Shown: positions 8,882 through 17,308, counted from the stretch's first letter. The stretch is 64,000 nucleotides of DNA from JACMNW01 sp031413495 (GCA_031413495.1 JANOFE010000178.1:1-64000); one strand, 5' to 3'. The notes: generated by a model not told the origin, from the letters alone. Numbers and translations: made by a program.

Positions 8882-9883
8882 TCACCCCTTAAACACCCAT
8901 CCCGCCCGGCGCGGCACGCGCAGCGCCAGCATTGGCTTTAGCCAAGGCTTGGCAAACCGCGTCAGATCAAGCGCCTCATGCACACCGGTTGTAACCTCGC
9001 CAAACAACTGCGTCTGCACCAAAGACCGCGAATAAAACGGTGCATCCAGCATCGGCATCACCTGGCGCGGTCGCACCCCCGCATCAGCCCTCGTTTCGCG
9101 CTGTAACGCCCAAAGCGTGCGGGAAAACGCCGTCAACGGCGGCGGGTCAATCGCCCGCACCGACCCATCCCGTGCCACGCTGATCCCTAGCGCCAGCGAC
9201 GATCCATCGGCCCGCACCGCATCATAAAAACACATAGCCCCCGCTTGCACGGGATAGCGCCCCCAGCTCCATGTTTTGAAATCTGCCTCTAGCGCCGCCG
9301 TGCCGAAATTAGCGTCGAAATAGCCATGCCCCTGCCAGCGGTTGCCTTGGGTCAGATCAACCTCGATATGCGCCGATGGCGCAAAAGGCCGCCAGATATG
9401 CCGCCCGTCCGGGGTCAGCGCCACCTCAACATCCGTCACGGCGGCGGGTGTCAGCGTGATGCGCCCCTTCACCCGGGCAATCATTGGCGGGGCACCGATT
9501 TCATCAACCTCGATGATCAACTGCTGGCCATTCCAATGCATCTGGCTTGGCCCCACCTCAAAGGTATCGCGGCTTTGGCGCAGGGCGGCACGGCCCCGGT
9601 CCGTCATCGTAAAGCGGCCACCGGGGCCATAGGTGGCTACATTGATGCAGACGTGGTTCTGCGGCGATTTGCGCCCCGACCAGCGATACCAAGGCGAAAA
9701 AACCGATCCGATAAACCCTATGACCGATACCGCGCGCGTCCCATCATCCGAGACACCATCGACATACCACCAGGCATATCCGTCGGGGCCAACTTCGACG
9801 CGAAAGTCAGGTCTCTGATCATCGCCTCGGCCGCGTGCTTGCCCGATAGCGCCGCCATTGGCACCCCCGCCCCCGGATGGCAA
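8882..9883 (-). CDS. crtC: Carotenoid 1,2-hydratase CrtC (hydroxyneurosporene synthase)
   Basis: CrtC adds water to the end group of neurosporene or lycopene derivatives, the step before CrtD and CrtF in spheroidene synthesis. Conserved blocks include GYAWWYVDGVSDD, FIGSVFSPWYRWSG, GHGYFDANFG and MPMLDAPFYSRS. The start is a problem: between the crtD stop and the conserved MTDRGRAAL block there is no ATG or GTG in this frame. The only conventional codon upstream of the conserved WWYVDG block is a TTG at 9883, which follows a GGCGGGGGG run. That start gives 333 residues and a 166-bp overlap with crtD. Product identity is firm, the exact start is not. Confidence 0.9.
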   Translation of the reverse strand: MPSGGGGANGGAIGQARGRGDDQRPDFRVEVGPDGYAWWYVDGVSDDGTRAVSVIGFIGSVFSPWYRWSGRKSPQNHVCINVATYGPGGRFTMTDRGRAALRQSRDTFEVGPSQMHWNGQQLIIEVDEIGAPPMIARVKGRITLTPAAVTDVEVALTPDGRHIWRPFAPSAHIEVDLTQGNRWQGHGYFDANFGTAALEADFKTWSWGRYPVQAGAMCFYDAVRADGSSLALGISVARDGSVRAIDPPPLTAFSRTLWALQRETRADAGVRPRQVMPMLDAPFYSRSLVQTQLFGEVTTGVHEALDLTRFAKPWLKPMLALRVPRRAGWVFKG

Positions 9884-11295
9884 CCACCCCCCGCCAGATA
9901 AAGACCCGGCAGTGCCGTCCGTGCGGTCGGTCGTTGAAAACTGGCCATCACCCCTTCCGGGCTGCGCCCGTAGATCGCCCCCTGTGATCCCGGAAACATC
10001 TGCGCCAGATCGTGCGGCGTGGTTAACGCCGACGCGTTTGGCTCCGGTAACAGCGTCAGCCCTATTCGCCTCAAAATTTGCAGGGTTTTGGTGCGGCAAT
10101 GCAGAGCCTCCTCCGGGTTTTGGGTGCTACCGTGCGTCAAAGCCGGGGCGTTTAACACAATCTCAATCCTTTCCTTCGCCGCGGGGAAGGTTTTTTCCGT
10201 GCGGTCCTCGGCGCAAAGGTAAACGGTCGGCTCAACGGGCAGGCGTCCCGCGCCAATAGGTCCGAATTCCAAGGCCGGATCAGACGTGAAAAACACGTTG
10301 TGATGCACCAGATCGGGGGCAGCGGGTCCCCCAAGTTCAGCGGCAAAAGACCAAACTTGCGCCGACAGGCTGCGCGGCTCGGTCGCCTGCCGTGGCAGCG
10401 CAGTTTGCGGCCCATCGCCCAACAGCCCTTTGGTCAGCGCGGCGGGATCGCCGTTGAAAACAACATGGGCGCAGGCAATGGTGCGCCCGTCGGACAGTTG
10501 CACACCCGACACCCGCCCACCCTGCCGCAGGATCCGGCGGACCCATGTGTCATAGCGCAGCGTCACACCGCGCCGTGCCGCCAATTCCGCCAAGGCCGCC
10601 GCCAGTTTGTGCATACCGCCTTGCACCGCCCAGACACCGCGCGATTCTGCCTGCCAGATCAGCGCCAATACGGCCGGCGCATGGCTTGGCCGCCCGCCCA
10701 AATAGGTGGCATAGCGACCAAACAACTGGCGCAATCGCGGATCGCGAAAATACATGCCCAAGAACCGATCAAGACTGACCCCCGGCAAAAGGGCAGGCCA
10801 CAAGCGCGGCGATGTCAGCGCCGCCCGCAGGATCGCCGTCACATCCGGGCGCGGGGATAGCATGACCGGCGCTTCAAACGCTGCATAGAGTGCGGCTGTC
10901 GCCGCGTTAAACCGCCGAAACCCAGCCGCTTCACGCGAACCAGCAAAGTCTGCAATGGCAGCAGCACTCGCATCGACATCGCGAAACAGATCAAGACGTG
11001 ACCCATCAGGCCACCAATGACGCGCCAACAGCGGTTGCTCCAGAAGCGTCAGATGGTCGTCCAACCGCTCACCCGCCAAGGCAAAGAGGTCATCGAACAC
11101 ACCCCGCAAAGTCAGCACGGTTGGCCCCGCATCCACCGGTCCCGCATCAGACGGCACGGTGCGCATCTTGCCACCGGGGCCGGACGCACCCTCAATCAAC
11201 GTGACGCTTTGACCGGCCACTGCCAGCCGGATTGCGGCCGCAAGCCCACCCATTCCGGCGCCAATCACCACAACCTTTTCGCCGCTTGGGTCCAT
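9718..11295 (-). CDS. crtD: Methoxyneurosporene (hydroxyneurosporene) dehydrogenase CrtD
   Basis: CrtD is a CrtI-like FAD enzyme that introduces the 3,4 double bond after CrtC and CrtF have acted. The 525-residue protein starts with the FAD-binding VVVIGAGMGGLAAAIRL and ends with the family signature LYLAGGGCHPGAGVPMAALS, followed by an extra tail of about 40 residues that overlaps crtC. ATG 11295 was chosen because it directly precedes the Rossmann motif; the longer frame would run through the crtD/crtE operator region. The gene diverges from crtE across two CrtJ/PpsR boxes. Confidence 0.94.
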   Translation of the reverse strand: MDPSGEKVVVIGAGMGGLAAAIRLAVAGQSVTLIEGASGPGGKMRTVPSDAGPVDAGPTVLTLRGVFDDLFALAGERLDDHLTLLEQPLLARHWWPDGSRLDLFRDVDASAAAIADFAGSREAAGFRRFNAATAALYAAFEAPVMLSPRPDVTAILRAALTSPRLWPALLPGVSLDRFLGMYFRDPRLRQLFGRYATYLGGRPSHAPAVLALIWQAESRGVWAVQGGMHKLAAALAELAARRGVTLRYDTWVRRILRQGGRVSGVQLSDGRTIACAHVVFNGDPAALTKGLLGDGPQTALPRQATEPRSLSAQVWSFAAELGGPAAPDLVHHNVFFTSDPALEFGPIGAGRLPVEPTVYLCAEDRTEKTFPAAKERIEIVLNAPALTHGSTQNPEEALHCRTKTLQILRRIGLTLLPEPNASALTTPHDLAQMFPGSQGAIYGRSPEGVMASFQRPTARTALPGLYLAGGGCHPGAGVPMAALSGKHAAEAMIRDLTFASKLAPTDMPGGMSMVSRMMGRARYRS

Positions 11296-11325
11296 GCCAT
11301 CAGTCTTGCGCTGGTCGCAGGGGGC

Positions 11326-11343
11326 TGTCCAGTTAGAATTACA
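11326..11343. promoter_or_regulatory. CrtJ/PpsR operator, crtD side (TGT-N12-ACA)
   Basis: A perfect TGT-N12-ACA box in the 112-bp crtD-crtE divergent region, 31 bp upstream of the crtD start. It is separated from the next box by only 6 bp, a spacing that suits cooperative binding of two repressor dimers or tetramers on one face of the helix. Confidence 0.8.
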
Positions 11344-11349
11344 GTAAAG

Positions 11350-11367
11350 TGTAAGATTTGATTTACA
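11350..11367. promoter_or_regulatory. CrtJ/PpsR operator, crtE side (TGT-N12-ACA)
   Basis: The second perfect TGT-N12-ACA box of the crtD-crtE region ends 40 bp before the chosen crtE start at 11408. An alternative crtE ATG at 11369 would begin immediately after this box, which is a further reason to prefer the later start with its AGAGGA ribosome-binding site. Confidence 0.8.
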
Positions 11368-11407
11368 CATGGTGCTCAACGGTGCAAGACTGGGGCAAGA
11401 GGATTCC

Positions 11408-12334
11408 ATGAAAGGGCAGATCATGGCACTGGACGCAAGGATCGAGGCGGCAATTGCGGCGGCGATAAGCATCGGGCAGGGGCAAAAAGGCTGCGACGCG
11501 CCAAGCCGGTTGGCGGCGGCGCTCGACTATGCTGTGACGCCCGGTGGCGCGCGCATTCGCCCGACAATTCTGTTGTCAGTTGCCATCGCCTGCGGTGATG
11601 ATCGCCCCGGGCTTGCAAGTGCATCTGCGGCGGCCCTTGAACTGATCCACTCTGCCAGCCTTGTGCATGACGATTTGCCCGCTTTTGATGATGCCGATAC
11701 CCGGCGCGGCAAGCCGTCGGTGCACCGCGCTTTTGGCGAATCCCTGGCCGTGCTGGCGGGCGACAGTCTGATCGTGCTGGCGTTTGAGGTGCTGGCTCGG
11801 GCTGGCACCACCGCCCCTGACCGCGCGCTATCGCTGATCCGGGTGTTGGCGCAGCGCACCGGAATGCCAATGGGCATTTGCGCGGGGCAGGGATGGGAAA
11901 GTGAAACACAGGTTAACCTGTCCGCCTATCACCGTGCCAAAACCGGAGCCTTGTTTATTGCGGCCACGCAAATGGGGGCCATTTCTGCCGGACAAGACCC
12001 GGAACCATGGGAAGAGCTTGGCGCGCGGATTGGGGAAGCGTTTCAAGTGGCTGACGATCTTCGCGATGCCATTTGCGATGCCGAAATGCTGGGCAAACCG
12101 GTGGGGCAGGACACATTGCATGCCCGGCCAAATGCGGTTTCAGAATTGGGCGTACAGGGCGCGGTGCGGCGGTTGAAAGATATTCTTGGCGGCGCAATCG
12201 CGTCTATTCCGGCCTGTCCGGGCGAGGCCAAGCTGGCCGAAATGGTGCGCCGTTATGCCGAGAAAATGACACCACTTGCCCTTAGCCAGTCCGCCACCGT
12301 TTCGTATAGTGCAACCAACGGCGCGCGGGCATAA
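11408..12334 (+). CDS. crtE: Geranylgeranyl diphosphate synthase CrtE
   Basis: CrtE condenses C5 units to the C20 diphosphate used for phytoene and for the bacteriochlorophyll tail. The 308-residue trans-prenyltransferase has the first aspartate-rich motif DDLPAFDDAD near residue 83 and the second, VADDLRDAICD, near residue 212. ATG 11408 is preferred to the in-frame ATG at 11369 because AGAGGA sits six bases upstream. The stop is one base away from the crtF start, so crtE-crtF form a unit that continues towards bchC. The operator pair upstream implies repression by oxygen and light. Confidence 0.94.
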   Translation: MKGQIMALDARIEAAIAAAISIGQGQKGCDAPSRLAAALDYAVTPGGARIRPTILLSVAIACGDDRPGLASASAAALELIHSASLVHDDLPAFDDADTRRGKPSVHRAFGESLAVLAGDSLIVLAFEVLARAGTTAPDRALSLIRVLAQRTGMPMGICAGQGWESETQVNLSAYHRAKTGALFIAATQMGAISAGQDPEPWEELGARIGEAFQVADDLRDAICDAEMLGKPVGQDTLHARPNAVSELGVQGAVRRLKDILGGAIASIPACPGEAKLAEMVRRYAEKMTPLALSQSATVSYSATNGARA

Positions 12335-12335
12335 G

Positions 12336-13481
12336 ATGTCTGACGTTCGCCTAGATGGCGCACCGCCATCGGGTGCACAAAACCCCGGCGCTGGATGGCT
12401 GGCAAAGCTGGCAGGATCGCGGCGCGCACATGCCATTCTGACGCGCCTTCCGGGCATCAAATATCTGGTGCGGGCCGAAGGGCGCGCGTTGTTCGATATC
12501 GTCGCAGGGTTTGTGCACTCGCAGGTGCTTTTGGCGCTAGTAGAGCTTGGTGTGCTCCATTTTTTGCAGCATGGACCGGCGACAGCCGCATCTCTGGCCC
12601 CGAAATGCGGGCTGGCCCCAGACAGGATGCAGCTGCTTTTGCAATCGGCGGCATCGCTTGGATTGCTAAAGCGCCAGCGCGACGGCAGGTTTGCATTGTC
12701 CATGCGCGGTGCGGCATTTCTGGCTGTGCCGGGGCTGGAGGCAATGGTGCGTCATCACCCTGTTCTCTACCGCGACCTGACCGATCCGGTGGCGTTCCTG
12801 CGCGGGGATACCTCGCCCGAACTGGCGCAATTCTGGCCCTATGTGTTTGGCGCAGGTGGTGCCACGGACCCGGCAGTGACGGCGCTATATTCAGGCCTGA
12901 TGTCTGACAGTCAGGCGCTGGTGGCTGAAGACACGCTTCGCCTTGTTGACCTTTCATCGGTCAAGCATTTGCTGGACATTGGTGGCGGAACCGGCGCGTT
13001 TCTGGCGGCTGTCGGAAAAAAGTTTCCCCGACTTCATATAGGCTTGTTTGATTTGCCCGCTGTTGTGGCCACCGCTGCCGCACGCATGGCGCAGGCCGGT
13101 GTCGCCAATGTGTTGACCATTCATCCCGGGTCATTTCGCGATGATCCTTTGCCCCACGGCGCAGATGCCATCAGCCTGGTGCGGGTGCTTTACGATCATG
13201 CGGATGACACCGTGCTGCGCCTGTTGAAAGCCGTCTTTACAGCCCTTCCGCCGGGCGGAGTATTGATTGTCTCTGAGCCCATGTCAGGCGGGGCAACGCC
13301 CGACCGTGCGACCGATACCTACTTTGCCTTCTATACGGCCGCGATGCAAACGGGGCGGACCCGGTCTGGGTCAGAAATCGCGGCACTGATGAAGGGGGCG
13401 GGCTTTTGCGACATCACCGTCATCAAAGGCTTTCGACCATTTGTGACATCTGTTGTGACAGCCCGGCGTCCGAATTTATAG
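12336..13481 (+). CDS. crtF: Demethylspheroidene O-methyltransferase CrtF
   Basis: CrtF methylates the 1-hydroxyl of carotenoids with S-adenosylmethionine, giving the methoxy group of spheroidene. The 381-residue protein has an N-terminal winged-helix dimerisation region and a Rossmann methyltransferase domain with the SAM motif LLDIGGGTGAFLAAV near residue 212. ATG 12336 follows the crtE stop by one base and keeps the start close to the domain; the longer frame would lie inside crtE. It reads into the bchC control region, and in Rhodobacter transcription continues from crtEF through bchC to puf. Confidence 0.94.
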   Translation: MSDVRLDGAPPSGAQNPGAGWLAKLAGSRRAHAILTRLPGIKYLVRAEGRALFDIVAGFVHSQVLLALVELGVLHFLQHGPATAASLAPKCGLAPDRMQLLLQSAASLGLLKRQRDGRFALSMRGAAFLAVPGLEAMVRHHPVLYRDLTDPVAFLRGDTSPELAQFWPYVFGAGGATDPAVTALYSGLMSDSQALVAEDTLRLVDLSSVKHLLDIGGGTGAFLAAVGKKFPRLHIGLFDLPAVVATAAARMAQAGVANVLTIHPGSFRDDPLPHGADAISLVRVLYDHADDTVLRLLKAVFTALPPGGVLIVSEPMSGGATPDRATDTYFAFYTAAMQTGRTRSGSEIAALMKGAGFCDITVIKGFRPFVTSVVTARRPNL

Positions 13482-13496
13482 CTTTGGTCAAATAAC

Positions 13497-13514
13497 TGTC
13501 TAATTTGGTTGACA
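13497..13514. promoter_or_regulatory. CrtJ/PpsR operator 1 of bchC, with overlapping -35 (TGT-N12-ACA)
   Basis: A perfect TGT-N12-ACA box whose right arm contains TTGACA (13509-13514), a consensus sigma-70 -35 element. The second box starts 8 bp later. Two boxes 8 bp apart covering the -35 and -10 of bchC is the arrangement described for the Rhodobacter capsulatus bchC promoter. Confidence 0.82.
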
Positions 13515-13522
13515 CTATAGAA

Positions 13523-13540
13523 TGTCTCAGTAAAGTTACA
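13523..13540. promoter_or_regulatory. CrtJ/PpsR operator 2 of bchC, with overlapping -10 (TGT-N12-ACA)
   Basis: The second perfect TGT-N12-ACA box upstream of bchC. It contains TAAAGT (13531-13536), a plausible -10 element 16 bp from the TTGACA in box 1. Repressor bound here would block polymerase directly. The bchC ATG lies 77 bp downstream. Confidence 0.8.
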
Positions 13541-13617
13541 CATAAGATCAGACGAGCAGCGCCGAGTCCCTTGATAGTTTGGAACAGGCGCGCCGCGACG
13601 GGGGAAGGGGGCAAGCC

Positions 13618-14574
13618 ATGCAGACAACCGCAGTCATATTGTCCGGCCCAAAGAATCTGGGGCTTGGATGCCTTGGTTTGGTGGGCCCCACTGCCAATGA
13701 TCTGGTGGTTGATGTTGCTTTTTCCGGCATTTCCACAGGCACCGAAAAACTGTTTTGGTCCGGTACGATGCCACCGTTTCCTGGCATGGGATATCCGCTT
13801 GTTCCCGGCTATGAAGCCGCAGGTGAGGTTGTTGAGGCGCGGCCAGACAGCGGGTTTAAGGTTGGTGATTTTGTTTTTGTTCCGGGGGCCAATTGCTTTG
13901 CCGATGATGATCGCGGGCCGGTGCGTGGCCTGTTTGGCGGGGCGTCGGCCCGTCTGGTGACGCAGGCCCACCGTGCGGTGCGCATTGATGCGGGCCTGCA
14001 GGCCGAGGGCGCGTTATTGGCCTTGGCCGCAACGGCGCGTCATGCCCTTGCCGGGTTCAACACGGCCCTGCCGGATTTGATTGTGGGTCACGGCACGCTG
14101 GGCCGCCTGTTGGCGCGGTTGACCATTGCCGCAGGGGCACCTGCGCCTACGGTTTGGGAAACCAACGCCGCGCGCCGATCTGGTGCGGTGGGGTATCAAG
14201 TGTTGGCCCCGGACCAAGACCCGCGTCGCGATTACCGTGCCGTTTATGACGCATCGGGTGCGGCAGGCCTTTTGGATACCTTGATCGGCCGCATCGCCAA
14301 AGGCGGCGAAGTGGTGCTGGCCGGGTTTTATACCGAACCTGTTGCCTTCAATTTTGTGCCGGCCTTCATGCGCGAAGCGCGTCTGCGGATCGCATCGGAA
14401 TGGACTGCGGAAGATATGGTGGCAACCCGTGCCCTGATAGAGGCCGGTGCGCTGTCTTTGGCGGGTCTGATCACCCATACGCAGCCCGCTGCGCAAGCGA
14501 CCGGTGCCTATGAAACGGCATTTACCAATCCTGACTGCCTAAAAATGATCCTCGACTGGAAGGCTGCGGCATGA
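13618..14574 (+). CDS. bchC: 3-hydroxyethyl bacteriochlorophyllide a dehydrogenase BchC
   Basis: BchC is a zinc-free MDR-type dehydrogenase that oxidises the 3-hydroxyethyl side chain to the 3-acetyl group of bacteriochlorophyllide a. The 318-residue protein shows the medium-chain dehydrogenase layout: an N-terminal GroES-like region with VPGYEAAGEVVEARPD near residue 62 and a dinucleotide domain with IVGHGTLGRLLARL near residue 158. ATG 13618 is chosen because it begins the family N-terminus and follows a purine-rich GGGGAAGGGGG run. The stop overlaps bchX, so bchC opens the bchCXYZ-puf transcript. Confidence 0.95.
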   Translation: MQTTAVILSGPKNLGLGCLGLVGPTANDLVVDVAFSGISTGTEKLFWSGTMPPFPGMGYPLVPGYEAAGEVVEARPDSGFKVGDFVFVPGANCFADDDRGPVRGLFGGASARLVTQAHRAVRIDAGLQAEGALLALAATARHALAGFNTALPDLIVGHGTLGRLLARLTIAAGAPAPTVWETNAARRSGAVGYQVLAPDQDPRRDYRAVYDASGAAGLLDTLIGRIAKGGEVVLAGFYTEPVAFNFVPAFMREARLRIASEWTAEDMVATRALIEAGALSLAGLITHTQPAAQATGAYETAFTNPDCLKMILDWKAAA

Positions 14575-15575
14575 CGCTTGATATCCCAAATCTGAAGGAC
14601 TTTGATCAGCGGTTGCGCGATGAGGCGCATGAAGAACCGACCTTGGAAATTCCCCAAGGCGAGCCGACCAAAAAGACGCAAATCATTGCAATCTATGGCA
14701 AAGGTGGGATTGGGAAGTCGTTCACGCTGGCAAATCTTAGCCATATGATGGCGGAAATGGGCAAGCGGGTTTTGTTGATCGGCTGCGATCCGAAATCCGA
14801 TACGACGTCACTTTTGTTTGGTGGCAAGGCGTGTCCGACAATCATTGAAACCTCGACCCGCAAGAAATTGGCGGGGGAGGAAGTGAAAATCGGCGATGTC
14901 TGTTTCAAGCGCGGCGGCGTGTTTGCGATGGAACTTGGCGGGCCAGAAGTGGGCCGGGGTTGCGGCGGGCGCGGGATTATTCACGGGTTTGAACTGCTGG
15001 AAAAGCTGGGGTTCCATGATTGGGATTTCGACTATGTGCTGCTCGATTTCTTGGGCGATGTGGTCTGCGGCGGGTTCGGCCTGCCGATTGCGCGGGACAT
15101 GGCGCAGAAGGTGATCTTGGTCGCCTCCAACGATTTGCAATCGCTTTATGTGGCGAACAACGTCTGTTCAGCTGTGGAATATTTCCGGCGGCTGGGCGGC
15201 AATGTGGGCATCGCGGGGCTGGTCATCAACAAGGATGATGGCACGGGGGAAGCTGCGGCGTTTGCCGAAGCGGTGGGTATTCCGGTGCTGTCGGCCATTC
15301 CGCAAGATGATGATTTGCGTAGGAAATCTGCGAATTACCAGATTGTTGGATCTTACGAGTCGCAATGGGGCCCGATGTTTGCGGAGCTGGCGGATGCGGT
15401 GGGTGTGGCCCCGCCTGTGCGGCCATCGCCATTGTCGCAGGACGCGCTTTTGAACCTGTTTGATGCGGAAACCACGGGCAAGGATTTTGTGCTGATCCCC
15501 GCCACGGACGAAGACATGCGCGGCAAGTTTGCGGTGCTGAAAAAGTCGCTTGAAGTGGTTTATGACAATGTTTGA
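14571..15575 (+). CDS. bchX: Chlorophyllide a reductase iron protein BchX
   Basis: BchX is the NifH-like ATPase and electron donor of chlorophyllide a reductase (COR), which reduces ring B to make bacteriochlorin. The 334 residues contain the P-loop GKGGIGKS at residues 43-50 and the two cysteines that bridge the dimer 4Fe-4S cluster, Cys131 (GRGCGGRG) and Cys166 (DVVCGGFG). The start overlaps the bchC stop. It works with the BchY-BchZ heterotetramer encoded downstream. A short coupled ORF sits between bchX and bchY. Confidence 0.96.
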   Translation: MTLDIPNLKDFDQRLRDEAHEEPTLEIPQGEPTKKTQIIAIYGKGGIGKSFTLANLSHMMAEMGKRVLLIGCDPKSDTTSLLFGGKACPTIIETSTRKKLAGEEVKIGDVCFKRGGVFAMELGGPEVGRGCGGRGIIHGFELLEKLGFHDWDFDYVLLDFLGDVVCGGFGLPIARDMAQKVILVASNDLQSLYVANNVCSAVEYFRRLGGNVGIAGLVINKDDGTGEAAAFAEAVGIPVLSAIPQDDDLRRKSANYQIVGSYESQWGPMFAELADAVGVAPPVRPSPLSQDALLNLFDAETTGKDFVLIPATDEDMRGKFAVLKKSLEVVYDNV

Positions 15576-15663
15576 TCTGGACGCCCTAGCAAAAATTGAT
15601 GCGGCGCTGGCGGTTTTGGCTGCACGCAAACCCCAACATGTTGGGGGTGTGGCTGCGAAATGA
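15562..15663 (+). CDS. Small ORF bridging bchX and bchY (33 residues)
   Basis: A 33-codon frame beginning MTMFDLDALAKID fills the 84-bp gap between bchX and bchY. Its ATG at 15562 lies inside the last codons of bchX (a second ATG is at 15568), and its TGA overlaps the bchY ATG as AAATGA. The predicted peptide is alanine-rich and probably helical, with no membrane span or known motif. It may be a translation-coupling bridge or a real small protein; the sequence alone cannot decide. I do not recognise it. Confidence 0.4.
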   Translation: MTMFDLDALAKIDAALAVLAARKPQHVGGVAAK

Positions 15664-17228
15664 CCGAAACTCAGTATGATATGTCCGAACAAACGCCAGT
15701 GACGGAGGGCATTGCGCGCGACGCGTCTGACGCCATGCCTACCGCTGGTGGCGATGGGGTGGGCTGTCATGCCGGGGCGGCGACGATGGAAGCAGCTGCG
15801 CGGTCAGCGGGCAATTCTGAATTGCTGGATCAATACGCCGCCGATTACCCGGTTGGGCCGCATGACAAGCCGCAAAGCATGTGCCCGGCGTTTGGGTCTT
15901 TGCGTGTTGGTTTGCGGATGCGGCGTGTGGCGACCGTGCTTTCGGGATCGGCGTGCTGTGTTTACGGGTTGACGTTTGTTTCGCATTTCTACGGCGCGCG
16001 TCGTTCCGTGGGATATGTACCGTTCAATTCTGAATCTTTGGTTACTGGCAAGCTCTTTGAAGATATCCGCGACGCGGTGCATGAGATTGCTGACCCTGCG
16101 AATTATGATGCGGTTGTGGTCACAAACCTATGTGTTCCAACGGCTTCCGGGGTTCCGTTAAAGTTGCTGCCGACCCAGATTAACGGGGTGCGGATTGTGG
16201 GAATTGACGTGCCGGGGTTCGGTATTCCGACCCATGCCGAGGCCAAAGATGTGCTGGCGGGCGCGATGTTGAAATACGCACGGGCAGAGATTGAGGCGGG
16301 GCCGGTGCAGGCACCTGTGGCGGGGCGGTCGGATCGCCCGACGGTCACTTTGCTGGGCGAAATGTTCCCGGCGGACCCGATGATGATTGGCGCGATGTTG
16401 GCCCCGATGGGGTTGGCGGCGGGGCCTGTGGTGCCGTGCCGTGAATGGCGGGAATTGTACGCGGCGCTGGATAGTGACGTGGTGGCAGCGGTGCATCCGT
16501 TTTACACGGCGGCGGTGCGGGAATTTCAGACTGCGGGGCGTAAAGTGGTGGGATCGGCCCCGGTTGGGCGCGATGGCACCATGGCTTGGCTGGCGGCGAT
16601 TGGGGATGCTTACGGTATCTCCGCCGACAAGGTTGCAGCGACGCAGAACGCGTTTTTGCCAGCGATAACAACGGCTTTGGCGGCGAAGCAAATCAAAGGG
16701 CGGATCACGCTTTCGGGCTATGAAGGGTCTGAATTGTTGGTGGCGCGCCTGCTGATCGAAAGCGGCGCGGACGTGCTTTATGTGGGCACCGCTTGTGCGC
16801 GCACGCCGTGGTCTGAACCAGACCGCGAATGGCTGGAATCCAAGGGCGTGGCGGTGAAGTATCGCGCGAGCCTTGAGGATGATTGCGCGGCTATGGAAGG
16901 CTTCCGCCCTGACCTTGCGATTGGCACGACGCCTGTTGTGCAAAAGGGCAAACAGCTTGGAATTCCAAGCCTTTACTTCACGAACCTGATTTCCGCGCGG
17001 CCATTGATGGGGCCAGCTGGGGCCGGGTCTTTGGCTGATGTGATCAACGGGGCTATCGGCAATTCTGCGCGGATGGAAAAGATGAAAGGCTTCTTTGAAG
17101 GGGTCGGCGTTGGCGATACGGCGGGCATCTGGGAAGGGTCGCCCAACCTGCGGCCAGACTTCCGGGCGGCGCATCAGAAGAAAATTGACAAGGCTGCAAA
17201 GCTGGCAAAATCGGAGGAAATGATATGA
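15660..17228 (+). CDS. bchY: Chlorophyllide a reductase subunit BchY
   Basis: BchY is one of two NifDK-like catalytic subunits of chlorophyllide a reductase; with BchZ it holds the cluster and substrate and takes electrons from BchX. The 522-residue protein has cysteines at Cys36, Cys75 and Cys99-100 plus the conserved TNLCVPTASGVPL block, the candidates for cluster ligation in this family. The N-terminal ~50 residues are variable and the true start could be a few codons later, but ATG 15660 overlaps the preceding small frame. The stop region overlaps another short ORF leading to bchZ. Confidence 0.95.
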   Translation: MTETQYDMSEQTPVTEGIARDASDAMPTAGGDGVGCHAGAATMEAAARSAGNSELLDQYAADYPVGPHDKPQSMCPAFGSLRVGLRMRRVATVLSGSACCVYGLTFVSHFYGARRSVGYVPFNSESLVTGKLFEDIRDAVHEIADPANYDAVVVTNLCVPTASGVPLKLLPTQINGVRIVGIDVPGFGIPTHAEAKDVLAGAMLKYARAEIEAGPVQAPVAGRSDRPTVTLLGEMFPADPMMIGAMLAPMGLAAGPVVPCREWRELYAALDSDVVAAVHPFYTAAVREFQTAGRKVVGSAPVGRDGTMAWLAAIGDAYGISADKVAATQNAFLPAITTALAAKQIKGRITLSGYEGSELLVARLLIESGADVLYVGTACARTPWSEPDREWLESKGVAVKYRASLEDDCAAMEGFRPDLAIGTTPVVQKGKQLGIPSLYFTNLISARPLMGPAGAGSLADVINGAIGNSARMEKMKGFFEGVGVGDTAGIWEGSPNLRPDFRAAHQKKIDKAAKLAKSEEMI

Positions 17229-17308
17229 TTTCCACCGTATGCAACCCGTGCTTTAGCTGTGCTTTGTCCGTGCATACGCGCGGCCACACGGGGGTGACCC
17301 CATGCTAG
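17225..17308 (+). CDS. Cysteine-rich small ORF bridging bchY and bchZ (27 residues)
   Basis: A 27-codon frame starts at an ATG overlapping the bchY stop (ATGA) and ends with TAG seven bases inside bchZ, so ribosomes could pass from bchY to bchZ through it. The peptide begins MISTVCNPCFSCALS and holds four cysteines, three of them in a tight CxxCxxC cluster, and ends in cysteine. No family is recognised. It could be a coupling leader, a metal- or redox-sensing leader peptide, or chance. Confidence 0.4.
   Translation: MISTVCNPCFSCALSVHTRGHTGVTPC

Noticed and set aside
8627..9035. Short frames whose translations begin MTRVKSG at two places here and again near 36.4 kb
   Set aside because: The shared start comes from the GATTTGAC palindrome of the dispersed repeat read in different directions; not real proteins.
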